Below are positions 47,601 through 58,879 of a DNA stretch of 64,000 nucleotides, one piece after another. Each line of letters opens with the position of its first letter. Position 1 is the stretch's first letter. The notes under the pieces are model-generated. The model saw nothing but the letters and a program-made list of their open reading frames with translations, ran no database searches and was not told where the DNA came from. The position numbers and the translations under genes were made by a program. The DNA is from Stenopsyche tienmushanensis (taxonomy: Eukaryota > Arthropoda > Insecta > Trichoptera > Stenopsychidae). The stretch spans positions 248,001-312,000 of the forward strand of contig WACJ01000318.1 in NCBI GenBank assembly GCA_008973525.1, written 5' to 3'.

Positions 47601-50600
47601 TGATTCCTCACCAAAGTTGTGTGCAACAAAGTGAGCAGACGATAAAAAGAAGGATGAAAGAGAGAGATTTACATGCTAGAAGACTGACACGAGGGCTGGC
47701 ACTGCTCAGGCAGCATTGTGTTGCTCGATTAAGATTCGCCCATGAACATGCTGACTAGACGGATGAGTCCAAAGTGTCTGAGGGATTCAGATGATCCCTT
47801 CATTCAATATTGAGCAAACGAGGAGGTGAATATAGGATGTGGACGAAATAGATGTGACCCCTTTCTGTGAATGGACATTGAGAAGGCACTAGTCTTGCAA
47901 GGGACTGTTTGTGGCTGCTCTATGATGATGATAATACAAGAATTATATTGAATGTTTTGTTCACCTTTGTTGGAAAATCTTTTTTGAGTTCCGTTACACT
48001 TCGACACCAGTACATTGCAGTTTTTTCCGATATCAATTCGATATTAAGGAAAGAACCTTGTTCAGGTCCGAAATTTTGCCCCGATGTTGTTCCTCTTACA
48101 ATTCTTGGAGAAACGTTTGTTACTATATCCTAAAAAAATATAATATTTATAAATGCTTCCATTGGAAACGACATATCTTAATTTGAAAAAAATATCCAAC
48201 CTTATCTAAAGAAAATGTTTTAGTGACGGCAAAAGCCCAACCTTGTTCAAAAGAACGTCTTATCATGGCTGACGTTGTTGCCGGCGGTGCACTCGCCAAT
48301 CCAAATGGATTTTCAAACTTCATGCCGCACATTTCCACCGATAAATCGACATCATCAATGGCACAATGGAATTTTGGTAATTGTACGGGCACAATATTTG
48401 GTTCTTGAGACAATCCCTTTGTATAAAAATAATTGTTTATAGTTTTTTATTATTAAATTTAATTTTCTTGCAGTCCTTTTATAAAATAACTACCTGAAGA
48501 TAACAATGCATATACCAAGCTGCAGTTTTTCCATCGTTCACAGATTCCACTGTGGTTTCAGAGAAACCTGCTAAATCACCTCCACAAAATACGGCCGGAT
48601 TTGAAGTGCTCTGCATAGTCATTGGATTTATATTAGGAAGACCTGAGCGGCTTATATGAACAGAAAACATTGCCTTTTTGACTAGACGATAAACAAAAAA
48701 ATTGATTAGAAAGTGTTCATTGTCGTTAATCTTAAATTTATTCATTTTATGCTGTACCATCCAAATCATATAATCCCGATCCAAATGCAGATATGATATA
48801 ATTGGCCTTTAATTGAGTAACTTGATCTTCATCTTCGACCCATTCATCGTTTTCATTTTGCTCGGTTCGAACAAATTTCATACCTGCAATCTTTGAATTA
48901 AGCAGGCGTTAAATAAAAATATCTCACATTAACAAAATAAACACAAACAAAATATGTTATTGGCTTACTTTTCCATCTCTGACGATTACTTCCGTGGGTG
49001 CCATAAATGGAATAAATTCACATTTCTCTTCTTTAGCCAGGTCCATCTAAATATACAATTTTCAAATGCGTAATTAAATTAAATTAAATCGTAGGTATAA
49101 TCAAAATCATTACCTCCTCTGGTACGGCTCTTATGTTTGAAAAGCCTTTTCTAAACACGACAAACACTTTACGGGCTCCACAGCGGAGTGCGGACGTAGC
49201 ACAATCAAACGCTGTATCTCCAGCTCCAAGAACGATAACATTCCCTGACAATGTCGGCAATTGTGCAGTTGAACTACAAGCGCACATTCCTGTGTATATA
49301 AAAAACAAACAAAATATTATTTAGCTCAAAATCATTAATCATATTTACGAGTTATAATAATCTCATAGATTAGTGTTTCCAAACAGGTGGTCCACAACCC
49401 GGTGCCAGAAGAAGCAAAACATTTTATAAGAGAGAAACTCAGTGAATAAACTCGCATATACGGCGGACATATTTAGTCTACTTAATAACCTGTATTTAAA
49501 AAGTAGGTGGATCTTTGGGATTTAGAAATGTTTCCACTTTTGCAAGAATTCTTAATTGCTGCTGATGTTGACGGGAAAGGTGTTTTAAATGTATTAAGTC
49601 AAAAACTTGAAGGCGTTGGCACTAAAATTGAATCACTATTATCCCGAAAATGAGGATCCTCATAAAGGAAATCTTTGAATTAATAATCCCTTCATGGAGG
49701 ACGTCATTTCATGTACTCTTACGAGTAAAGAAAAATAACAATTGACCTTTCTTTTATCGTGCTAAAAAAAACACCAGCACGCTACTATGATATGTATTTG
49801 GTACACAATCAAATATCCATCTTTAAGCTGTAAAGCTATAAATTTATTAATGTCATTATCAACAACCTATTCATGCGAAAAATAATTTTCGTCCATGTCT
49901 TTAATAAAATCGAAATAAAAGAATAGACTGTATATTCAGAAAGTAAGTGTACTATATTTATATATTTTTTTAATAAAAAGTGTATTTGAAAAAATATTAC
50001 AGAATATTGTCGATACATTTGTTGACTATATTTCCACATAATTGCCATGTTGTTCAATGCATGTGGTGCGTCGTGGCACATTTTTATGCCATCCTCAAAG
50101 AACTCTCCCGCCAGCTCTTTTCCCCACTTCGAAACCTCTTTATGCGCTTGTTTGTCGGTTGAAAAACTAATTCCACCCATGGGTGACTTCAGGGAGGTGA
50201 AAAAATGATCATCTGAAGACGCCAAGTCAGGGTATTGCGGGAAAGTGAAACATATCAACCAAACGAATCCATGAACACTTTGGCAGCTGAGGCTGCGTGA
50301 GAACAGGCATTGTCGTACAAGCACGGTCCTCTCATCAGCATTCCAATCCTTTGATTTTAAATTTTTGACAGCTGGGGAATTGGTATGACGACTGATTTTT
50401 GACTCAAGCGTGTAATGAGCTAACCACGTTTTTTCTCCACATACAATTAAGCTCAGAAAATCCTCACCTTCCAATTGAGTCACTTCAAGTCAAGCAGATC
50501 AAATTACGTGGCTTGAATCCCCCTTTACCACTCAGTGTTCCAAAAAGAAAAACAAAAAACCATAGCCTGTTATAGTCACAGTACACTTACTTTCTGAACA

Positions 50601-53600
50601 AGCCTCCTTTGCATTAATTTGTTGAAAAAATCCATTGTTTTTGTTAAATTTTAATGTACAAGAATGTTATATGTATATTTGCTAGTTATAGAATATTTTT
50701 ATTTCAGTATTGGTGGTCTGCAAATTTTTAATTTTTTTTACCGGTCCACAGGCATAAAAAGATTAGGGAACACTGTCATAGACTAATAAAATATTAGATG
50801 TATCGATAAGTCCTTGCCCCTTTTGATCGACGTCTGCTTGAGCTCAGTTCTGACACCAGTGAAGACCAGGAGTTGAAAACCACCAAGACCACAAAAGCCA
50901 TAAATTAAATTTACAGTGGAATTTTACCATTGCGATGTGTCGATTATGATTTTCAAATTTAAATTGGGTAACCGATGTTTTAAAGACACCCTTAGAACGG
51001 GAAAACCTTTAAATTTTGATGACGACATATTTGAGAGCCATAGTGGAAACAGTTCCTCAATTAATATCGAGAGCATTTAAAGCGTATCAGGAAGACAAAT
51101 TGAATGGAGGTTTGGATACCGCACGGATTGTCTGAAGATAACAAAGGAGAGCGACGAAACACGTGCAAAGTTTTATTGTCAAAACAACTTTGGTGGGATA
51201 TTCAAGGAATTATGTGTTATGAATTTATTAATCCTGGCAAAATAATAACTGCAGATGTGTATTGTCTACTTGTCACTCTTCATACACACCAGATCTGAAG
51301 TCGAAAATCATATTTGTACATATTTCGACTCAAAACCAGAAGAATTTTTCAAAAGAAGAATTGAAAAGCTATGGAAAATAGTGCGTACTGATGTGGATGT
51401 ATATTACGTACTTTGGGCTTTTTGGAATTGGAGTTAATACCTGGCCGATTGCTGAAGTACAAGTCTGTAGTCTGTGAGACTAATGATAAGTGGTCTAGGC
51501 TTAAATAATGTTTCTTACCCTTTTTGCTTCCGACGGCAACTTTCGGCAAAAAATTCTTGCTCGTATAAAAACCCATTTGCGTTGTTAAACCTTGAAATAT
51601 CGGGATTATTTTGGGCTCTGGTAAACCTATTCCGAGAAAAATAGCTTCATGTCCTTCGTTCATTAATTTCTGCGGCATTAAAAGTGTACATATATGAAAT
51701 ATGATCAACGAATCTATAATTAATTTGGTTGCAAATTAAAATCATGCATAATAATACCTCAACAGTCAAATCGTTGATAGATAATGATCTTCCGGTCACA
51801 ATCTTAACGCCTAAATCTTTGATCAGATCAATTTCAAACTGCACAACATCATATGGCAGTCGATATTGAGGTATTTCAGACGAGCTATAATAATAATATA
51901 GTAATTAGATTTATAAGCAGTATACATTTGATAAATATGCATCTATCTACAAACCTTAAACCTCCGAGATATTTTTCTCGTTCATAAATTGTTATATTTT
52001 TATATCCCATTCTGGCCAAAAAACAAGCACAACTCAAACTAGCCGGACCAGCGCCAATCAATGCAATGAGTTGATTGCCGCCTTTTATCAAGGGTGGCAA
52101 ATTTGGATCCAAAGTTTGCTTAATGCCCATTTGTTTAAATATCTAAACATACGAATTTATTATGAAATAGCATGTAATTAAAATTGAGAGCGCTTTCGGG
52201 CGTAACTATGGACGTACGTCAACGGCGAAATGTTGAAGACCACCAATGTTGATGGCACCTTCTTCGCTCGCCTGAAGATTGCATCCGCCGACGCAAAGAT
52301 CGCTGGTGGGGCAGACCATGCCGCATGTTAATCCCAGAGGATTATCTGACAATATGGATTTTGCAGCTCCGTAGAAATTCTAAAAATACACACGTTTTAA
52401 TGATTGATCGAGCTTAATTTTCTCCATTCTCTCTGACTCATTGTAAATTTCCTCAGCGTTCAAGTGTTCTATCCTTGATAGCATTTGTACTTCTGTAAAC
52501 CTAACTTTAATTATCTATAAAAACTTTCCAAACATCAAAAAATCACATCCGCATTCATATAATAATATTGGCGTAAGCGATTGGATTGGATCTGCTCAAC
52601 TTGCTGTCCATGACAATAATATAAATTATACCTTATTTGCAATGCTCGTGATGAAGCTTTTAACGTCGAGTTGCGTCGGGCAAGATTTTTGGCACGGTGC
52701 ATCGACGCATTTCAAGCATCTCGACGCCTCTTTGAGAGCGCCTCTCTCTGAAAGCGTGGTGTGTTTGATGTCGCTGAAGTCATTTTTTAGAGGCGGACAT
52801 GTCTAAATAAACACATATGAATTAATGGACGTTATTTTATATTTTAAATATACAAATAGCAATTAATCGTCGACTCACTGTACATTTGTGGTCGGCGTTC
52901 CGCTTCCAATGCTGCTTGTTTTTCTTCGTCGCGACGGTAGGAACGAGAGTGGAATATTTACTCACGCGTGGATTAATTTGGAGTAAATTCTGAAAATCAA
53001 ACATCATTTAATATTAATTGGGATGATAATATTTAACATTCTGTAAATTTCGCCGTTGGTGTAATAAAATTATCATTTAAATATTGACGTTAGATAGCAT
53101 TTTATCGTAGCACTTGCAAAAGAAATTATTTATTATCGTCCGATCATGATCGATTATGTTTTATTAAGATTAAATCGGGGTGTTTTTCAGTAAACTAGGC
53201 CAAGTTCGTCCAAAGAAAGTTATCAAGGTCTCTTGTAAACATGTACTTGTATTGCGTTCCTCGACTCTTGTGCATGCTGTTGGATCCTTTTCTAAGACTA
53301 TGACTTATGTCTTTCGACAGGATTTATAATCAACATACTTATTACCACCCGCATGTTTATATTTATTGCGAATCCCTCGTCACTCTTGGACTTCTTTATG
53401 TCCATACCCTCACGATCACAATTCAACACAACGTGCCATTTCACACGATTCTTTTTATGGTCACATCTCTTCGCTGTGTGAATCTTTCCCCATTTGAATC
53501 TGCGTTTATATGCGGATGATCCCCTGATTCCTGGAGCTTTCGTTCAGATTCCTTCGTCCCAACATGTGGTTCCTCTCGAGGAGGAAGATCATCCACTGAT

Positions 53601-55282
53601 CATATGCACATAAAGCACTCATCGCAGTGTTCTCCTTCAGCTTACTTCTTAGCGGTTCCGTTACTAGTTAGCGGTTAAACTACAGCTTATTTTCATCATC
53701 CACCTTTTCTTTGACTCTTTGCAGATCATATTGAAGTGTTCTTCGTTTACTCATCACAAATTATTTAGGAAATATTGATTATTTTCTGAAAAATTGACAC
53801 AGACGACTTCTGACTGTTGTCTATAGCAGGGGACTGTGTATTTGAATGAAAAATACGGTTTTAGTAGCAAAATTGAGTTTTTTTTTAAATAATATTTAAA
53901 TGTAATATCAATATCAAAATAAATAACAAAAATTGTAAGAACATTTAAGTGCATTGAGTCTGAATTAACAAATATATCGTTGTTTCAAAAACATTATTAT
54001 AAAAAAATAATTTTCTACTTTTTTAAGCACAGTTGACATCATATCTCAAATTTTAATTGATAGATTTACTTCAAACTTGCTACAAACCTTCTATATATGA
54101 TGTTCTATTGTCCTTCCAGATTTATGTATCAAAATTTTATTTTTAACTGTTTTTAAATAATTTAAAACTGAAAAATAAGGTTAAAAATGTTTTTTAAACA
54201 GTCGCCATTTTTTTTTAAATAATTATAATTTTTTTTCTGAGGTATGAACTATAGCGACATCCTTATTAATTATAAATATTTTATATTTTTTTAATTTTGG
54301 ATGATTAAAATGGTGGAAATCTTGTCAACCAGAATACGCCCTTTTTATCCTTTACCAGCGTATAATTTTTTTAGTTTTTATTTATTTTTCATCGAACTTC
54401 CTAATGTTATTATTTTAATTGATTTAATATAATGAGTGGTTGACGCACCAGGGAACTGTTTGAGCATTACAAGAACACTTTTGACATAATAAAGTTAGAT
54501 ATCAGATAAAATAAGCTCCATAATTGAATAATTATAGCCTATGGGCTCTTCGTGGGAGTCGTTTCGAGGTTCTATTGAATACGATTGATGACATAAATAT
54601 CAATTTAATGCTCCTGTTCCGCTGACAATTGGATTTCCCCTTTTTTAAATGCTGCTTCTTAAATCATCACACATCGGATACATCAATTTTGGACATATGT
54701 TTGAATGATTTTAGCGCTGCGATTGCTCTTTTTTGTTCCAGCACATCTTGTGTTTGTTTCAAGAATGTCTTTCTCAGCTCGAATTGTTCAATTGATTGCG
54801 TCACAACCTTGGAATTTATATTACGTTGATGAATTTAACGCACAATCCGTTGTCATATCGTAGAGTGCCAAATAACAACGCGTTTTTTTGGATATTCAGA
54901 CTAATTTTGCATGCTTACATTGAATCTGATATGGGAAGTAATTCCGCTTATCTCTTCCTAATCTGTAATATAATATAAAGTCCAACGACATTGTAAATAT
55001 AAAGAAACACATGAACCAGATGCCATCAAACACCAATGCCAGATTATAACTCCAACGCTATCCTTATGATAAAACATGCTAAATTATACGATTTCGACAC
55101 GTCTACAGCGAGTTTTTATCCGGCTAGATTTGCATTTGCATTGCAAAAATAGGATCTAAATCCTAAATATGCATTTGAATAATTAAAACATCAATTCGAC
55201 TTCAATATATGGGTCAAATAGATAATAAAACTGAACTTGCCTCGATGTCCGGCAGATCTTTGCTCAGCAGAAGTTTGGCCAT
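44671..55282 (-). CDS. DPYD: Dihydropyrimidine dehydrogenase (DPYD), complete, 22 exons, 1034 aa
   Basis: Exons: 55282-55241, 52989-52879, 52802-52632, 52379-52218, 52142-51955, 51884-51758, 51669-51519, 49289-49114, 49046-48969, 48890-48758, 48681-48494, 48416-48201, 48129-47965, 47437-47285, 47203-47083, 47017-46934, 46825-46647, 46565-46383, 46320-46090, 46017-45953, 45039-44947, 44758-44671. All phases agree (3105 nt). Domains in order: N-terminal Fe-S cysteines ([24 protein letters not shown]), FAD site [19 protein letters not shown] site [22 protein letters not shown]/catalytic loop [15 protein letters not shown] with the active-site Cys, FMN phosphate region GIGGIDSAE, and two C-terminal 4Fe-4S motifs ([23 protein letters not shown]). 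It reduces uracil and thymine with NADPH, the first step of pyrimidine catabolism (su(r) in Drosophila). Intron 1 has a GC donor. Introns 1, 7, 13 and 20 hold transposon relics. Confidence 0.98.
45470..45870 (+). pseudogene. LINE palm fragment followed by a mariner C-terminal fragment (DPYD intron)
   Basis: [16 protein letters not shown] at about 45478-45528 is a reverse-transcriptase catalytic motif. About 200 bases on, [17 protein letters not shown] and [10 protein letters not shown] match the mariner third-Asp block. Both are short, broken relics in the intron between DPYD exons 20 and 21. Confidence 0.65.
47590..47880 (+). pseudogene. Tc1-like transposase fragment (DPYD intron)
   Basis: Reads [16 protein letters not shown], then [19 protein letters not shown] and TDESKV, the segment from the second helix-turn-helix to the first catalytic Asp of Tc1-type transposases. 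Stops follow. It lies in the intron between DPYD exons 13 and 14. Confidence 0.7.
47885..47945 (+). repeat. Short repeat with (ATG)n-like end
   Basis: GGGACTGTTTGTGGCTGCTC followed by TATGATGATGATAATAC recurs at about 31130-31175. The trinucleotide-like end suggests a LINE or SINE 3' terminus. Confidence 0.4.
49836..50490 (-). pseudogene. mariner transposase relic (DPYD intron 7)
   Basis: The minus-strand frame of 215 residues contains [20 protein letters not shown] (first Asp block, Asp changed to Glu), [15 protein letters not shown] (third Asp block), and RRFSTD-like and [10 protein letters not shown]-terminal segments. The second Asp region is degraded. It is the longest open transposase remnant here, but catalytic residues are altered. 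Confidence 0.8.
50820..51440 (+). pseudogene. mariner transposase relic with internal deletion (DPYD intron 7)
   Basis: [15 protein letters not shown] resembles the linker after the helix-turn-helix. [11 protein letters not shown] resembles the segment after the first Asp. [20 protein letters not shown] with [10 protein letters not shown] is the C-terminus. The second and third Asp blocks are missing. It lies opposite in orientation to the relic at 49.8-50.5 kb in the same intron. Confidence 0.65.
51460..51505 (-). repeat. ~75-bp dispersed repeat, copy 5 (partial, DPYD intron 7)
   Basis: The reverse complement reads CCTAGACCACTTATCATTAG, TCTCACAGACTACAGACTTG. It ends about 12 bases from the donor splice site of DPYD exon 7. 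Confidence 0.6.
54025..54166 (+). repeat. Left arm of a long inverted repeat around DPYD exon 1
   Basis: AAGCACAGTTGACATCATAT through TTTTTAAATAATTTAAA is the reverse complement of 55653-55799 with scattered mismatches and small gaps. Conserved stretches include ATAGATTTACTTCAAA and CTTCTATATATGAT. Confidence 0.75.
54167..55240. other. Interior of the inverted-repeat unit; no clear gene besides DPYD exon 1
   Basis: AT-rich. On the minus strand, about 54640-54840, one frame reads [20 protein letters not shown], then [15 protein letters not shown] and ends at a TGA. It has the look of a charged helix from a degraded coding sequence, but I do not recognise it. Confidence 0.35.
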
Positions 55283-55652
55283 TTCGATGAAATTGGAATT
55301 TCTTTAAATGCAGAACAAATAAAATACTGAAATAAAGATAACTAAAAGTATTCGCCCGAGTGTACAAGTGGAGCTGTACACTGACAACTGCGCACTGAAC
55401 ACACAAACCGACGGCGTGCGATTATATTTAAAATTATGACGATAGCAACATTTGCTCAACGAAAATCGCGTTGTGCTGTCGAGTAAACTCAAACTGGAAG
55501 ACCTTCAATCCCTGCCAACAGTCAAAAATGATGTCGATTTCAATATATTCCAATTCAATGAATGATAAAGTATAAATTATTATATATAAAAACGTTTTTA
55601 TAATGCTCAAAAACAGTATATTTTGAGTCATTTTTTGGCTTTTTTTTCGTCG

Positions 55653-55799
55653 CTTTAAATTATTTAAAAATAGTTAAAAATATTTTTTTATATATTTATA
55701 AATCTGGTAGGGACAATAGAAGATCATATATAGAAGATTTGTACCAAATTTGAAGTAAATCTATCGATTAGAACTTGAGATATGATGTCAACCGTGCTT
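55653..55799 (-). repeat. Right arm of a long inverted repeat around DPYD exon 1
   Basis: Reverse complement of 54025-54166. The arms are about 1.5 kb apart and enclose DPYD exon 1 (55241-55282) with its 5' flank. Confidence 0.75.
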
Positions 55800-55810
55800 C
55801 TATTCTATTC

Positions 55811-56275
55811 TAGCCTTCTTCGGACAACTTCGTTTTATAATGAGAGTCCGTAATCGTTCTGTAGACATGTTTGGGTATGGCGTCCGATCGCGAGGCGTTA
55901 ATTCGTCATATCAGCGGTCGGAAAAGTGGACCGGTTGGACACATAGACTCTTTTGGCCACTCTATCCTCTTTTAGGACTTGTTGTGGCATTTTCGGGGAT
56001 AAATGCTTACCTGGGACCTTTTATGATCTGTACGATGAGGTCGCAAACGAGTCTAGACTTCCTTCCGCTCATAAAAACTATATATTTATCCATCGTACTA
56101 ATTTATGCAGTTATTTTAGCTTTTTTAGTTTTATAAACGTAGAGAATGAGCGTTTCCAGCGTTGGAATAAGCGAGCGTGTTTCCATGGTTAAGAATCTAC
56201 CCAAAAACTCGACTTTATTGCTATGAAACATCGCCAAACATTCGATTTAAACATCATCACGATGCTGTTTTTGTT
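55811..56275 (-). repeat. Repeat R joined to a mariner fragment, copy 4
   Basis: Same order and orientation as 38326-38910. The shared edge CTTCTTCGGACAACTTCG is followed by repeat R (GTCCGATCGCGAGGCG, ACCGGTTGGACACATAGAC), then TAAAAACTATATATTTATCC, and then the mariner stretch with AAACATCGCCAAACATTCGA. Confidence 0.65.
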
Positions 56276-56329
56276 TCATTGTGGCCAATAATTTGAAGTT
56301 CCACAGTATGCAGTCGACCTTATAAGCGA

Positions 56330-57330
56330 TTATTTCAAAGACCGGTATGTCCATCACAACGAAACAGACCTGACGAGAAGACTGAAAATGAGCGTCCCGC
56401 AGAGGTCCGTTCTGGAACCAACCCTCTGAAACGTACTCTACAACAGTCTTCTGAACATGGCACTACCTGCAGGAGCAGAACTCATGGGAAATGGAGGCGG
56501 CGGGCAACGAAGCCCTCGCCAGGATCAAAGCGTGGATGCGGGATAATCGCCTGCAGCGTACGGCAGCTTGTTATTGGAGGACACGAGGTGGAATACAGCA
56601 AAACGCTGAGATGCGTCGGGATCCTCATGGACAAGCTGACCTTTAGCAAACACATAGCGCAGAAGGTGGCCAGCGAGTTTGGATGGCTCATGCCCAATAT
56701 TGGAGGGCCAAAGCCGCGCAGAAGACGTACCATAAACGAGGTAATACAGGCAAAGGATCCCCAGGCAAAGAAGATCCTTGGACTACGAAGATCCCAAAAA
56801 CCGCACAATACACGACCAGAAACTGAGGGAAGCCTGTCAACAGAGATGGGGTTATCCCAGCAAGGGAAGATGGACCCACCGACTTATCCCGGTTGTAAAC
56901 CGGCGGAGGGCTCGAAAACACAGCGAAACGACCTACCGCTTGACTCAGGTGCTCACTGGGTATGGATGCTTCGGTGCGTGCCTGAAGCGGATTGGCAAGA
57001 AAACATCCGCTGCTTGGGCACCCCAGAGAAATTCGCTGAAACAAGCACTCTGGGTAGCCAAGCTTGACAACATGGTACACAGCATGATGGCAAGCAAGAA
57101 GAACTGGGACCTTTGGCGCGATTAAAGAGGGCAGTGAGAGAGAGAGGAACAGATCGGCTCTCCAACACTAGAATAGGGCCAGTTACCTAAGGCCAGACTA
57201 CCTGTCCTCCTGAAGTAATGTGAAAAACAATACCAGGAGGATAGAGACGGACAAAGGAGGCCAGTAAGAGTTTGACACTACCCTGAGATCAAACCCAGGG
57301 TGTCTTATGCAAGATTCCCTTCCCACAGGA
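56330..57330 (+). pseudogene. R1-like LINE 3' portion
   Basis: In order: NVLYNSLLNMALPAGAELMG (end of the palm, YADD deleted), EALARIKAWMRDNRLQ, KTLRCVGILMDKLTF, GWLMPNIGGP (thumb), then LTQVLTGYGCFGACLKRIGK, which corresponds to the C-terminal HGCF...Y.R zinc-knuckle region of R1-clade proteins but lacks its Cys/His residues. The 3' tail (57115-57330) is shared with 43618-43830. Several frameshifts are present. Confidence 0.8.
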
Positions 57331-57559
57331 AAAAAGGGGTATAAATAGGAATATTCTTTTTTCTCGAAACACAAGGATCCCGATCTTCAACTCTTTTATA
57401 TAAAACCACAAACAATGACTTTCCAAGAGCTTTGATAATAACAAAAAGCGAAAAGCATTGACAAATCGATGTGGAATTTCCACAACCGCTGACAAACTTT
57501 CACACAAACATAAATTGGAACTATTTGTAATATTGAACAGAATAATTTTGAAACGAAGA

Positions 57560-57870
57560 ATTCGGGTTCCGCAAGATTCTCTCCTCGCTTAACTAAAACG
57601 ATTGAACATCGAGCGTACATTTTTAAAGCAAAAAGGAATGCCAGTCTGGTGCTCTTGGACATCGAGAAGGCCTTCGATTCAATCTGACATGATCACCGCC
57701 AAATTCTTCCATGCAACTATTTTTTCATCGAATTTTATTTAAAATCATTCGCGCATCTCATGACTTTCGTGCGGTTCCTACAGGACGGCGCTACATGACA
57801 CACAGCGCACGCCACGATGGACATTCTGCACGAGCGATTTGAACGATGTTATATAGTGGATATCTGACAC
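57560..57870 (+). pseudogene. jockey-like LINE reverse-transcriptase fragment
   Basis: RNASLVLLDIEKAFDSI followed by a stop and HDH is the first catalytic block (LDIEKAFDSVWH type) of jockey-clade reverse transcriptases. FVRFLQDGAT further on fits the next region. It is short and interrupted. Confidence 0.7.
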
Positions 57871-57911
57871 ACAACTTATTGTATTCACCTTTTAAAATTG
57901 AACGTGCTTAT
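57855..57911 (+). repeat. Short dispersed repeat (GGATATC type), copy 4
   Basis: GTGGATATCTGACACACAAC, AT-rich middle, then TTTAAAATTGAACGTGCTTA. It is collinear with 16762-16824. Confidence 0.5.
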
Positions 57912-57929
57912 TGATGACGATGCGCCTTT

Positions 57930-58639
57930 CCTTCCTATCCTTCCTTCCTATATAAATATCCTTCCTTTCGATGTTGTTGCAAAACAACAACTTTGATTGA
58001 TTGGGTTAGAAGATTACTGGCCAGAAAATAAGTTATTTTTTTACAAAATAAGGTCAAAAGAGTGTTACTGATATATATTATATCACTCTTATGTAGCATG
58101 AGTCCACGAAGGTCGAAGGTCCCATGGTGATTTTATGATCATGTGATATTTAGATTCGGTTTTTTAAAAAAAAAATTATGTGACTAAATCCAATTCATTT
58201 TTGTTATTATTCGTCGAGATAAATTACAAAAAATATCAATTTAATTGACCCATTCAATGCGATGCATTTTTAGTCAAGGGCAGGGCTATCATTCAAAAAA
58301 TGCTCCCCCTTTCTCGTAAACAGAGCTCAACCGCCGTATTGCGCCCGTATCCTTCCACTCTCCGTCACTCGTCAGACCAATATGCGTCAACATGGTGCAT
58401 TCGTTAAACGTCTCTCAAAGCAAATTTTACACACAAATTTATTTATACGTGCTTAATTTGTTAACAAGTCCAAGTGATTAACACGCGAGAGGATATGAAC
58501 CTTACGTATTTTACCAGTTTGCGCAGTGCTCGCGTAAAAGACGCCGCAAACGAAATGGACGCAATAGGAGGGTTGAATGTATTCAAAACTCACACTTATT
58601 ACAAGCTTTAAAGCAAAAATATTATCTAGTTACCCAATC
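57930..58639. other. Intergenic sequence, no gene recognised
   Basis: No conserved frame on either strand. It contains an A/T-rich palindromic stretch near 58062-58095 (TGATATATATTATATCA). Confidence 0.4.
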
Positions 58640-58760
58640 CGATAACCGGTAAAACCGTTATTTTTGCCCGAACGAACACCGTAACCGAACCGATATAAAT
58701 GTTAGGAACGTAACCGAAATCAAAACTAAAATGAAAATAAAATAACGGCTCGGAGCCCTG
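58640..58760 (-). mobile_element. Possible hAT-like non-autonomous element terminus
   Basis: The reverse complement starts CAGGGCTCCGAGCCGTTATT and continues with alternating CGGTTAC/CGGTTCGG motifs. CAGGGCTC-type starts are typical of hAT terminal repeats. I did not find the opposite end or an 8-bp target duplication. Confidence 0.4.
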
Positions 58761-58879
58761 ATAGTAACGTTACCAAGTGCTGGTACAGTGGGTTAGTTCT
58801 TGAATTTGTTGAAAATCAGATTGTGAAAAAAAAGTCTCTGTAAAAACAAATTTGTGTTATCAGAGGTATTAATAATTCT

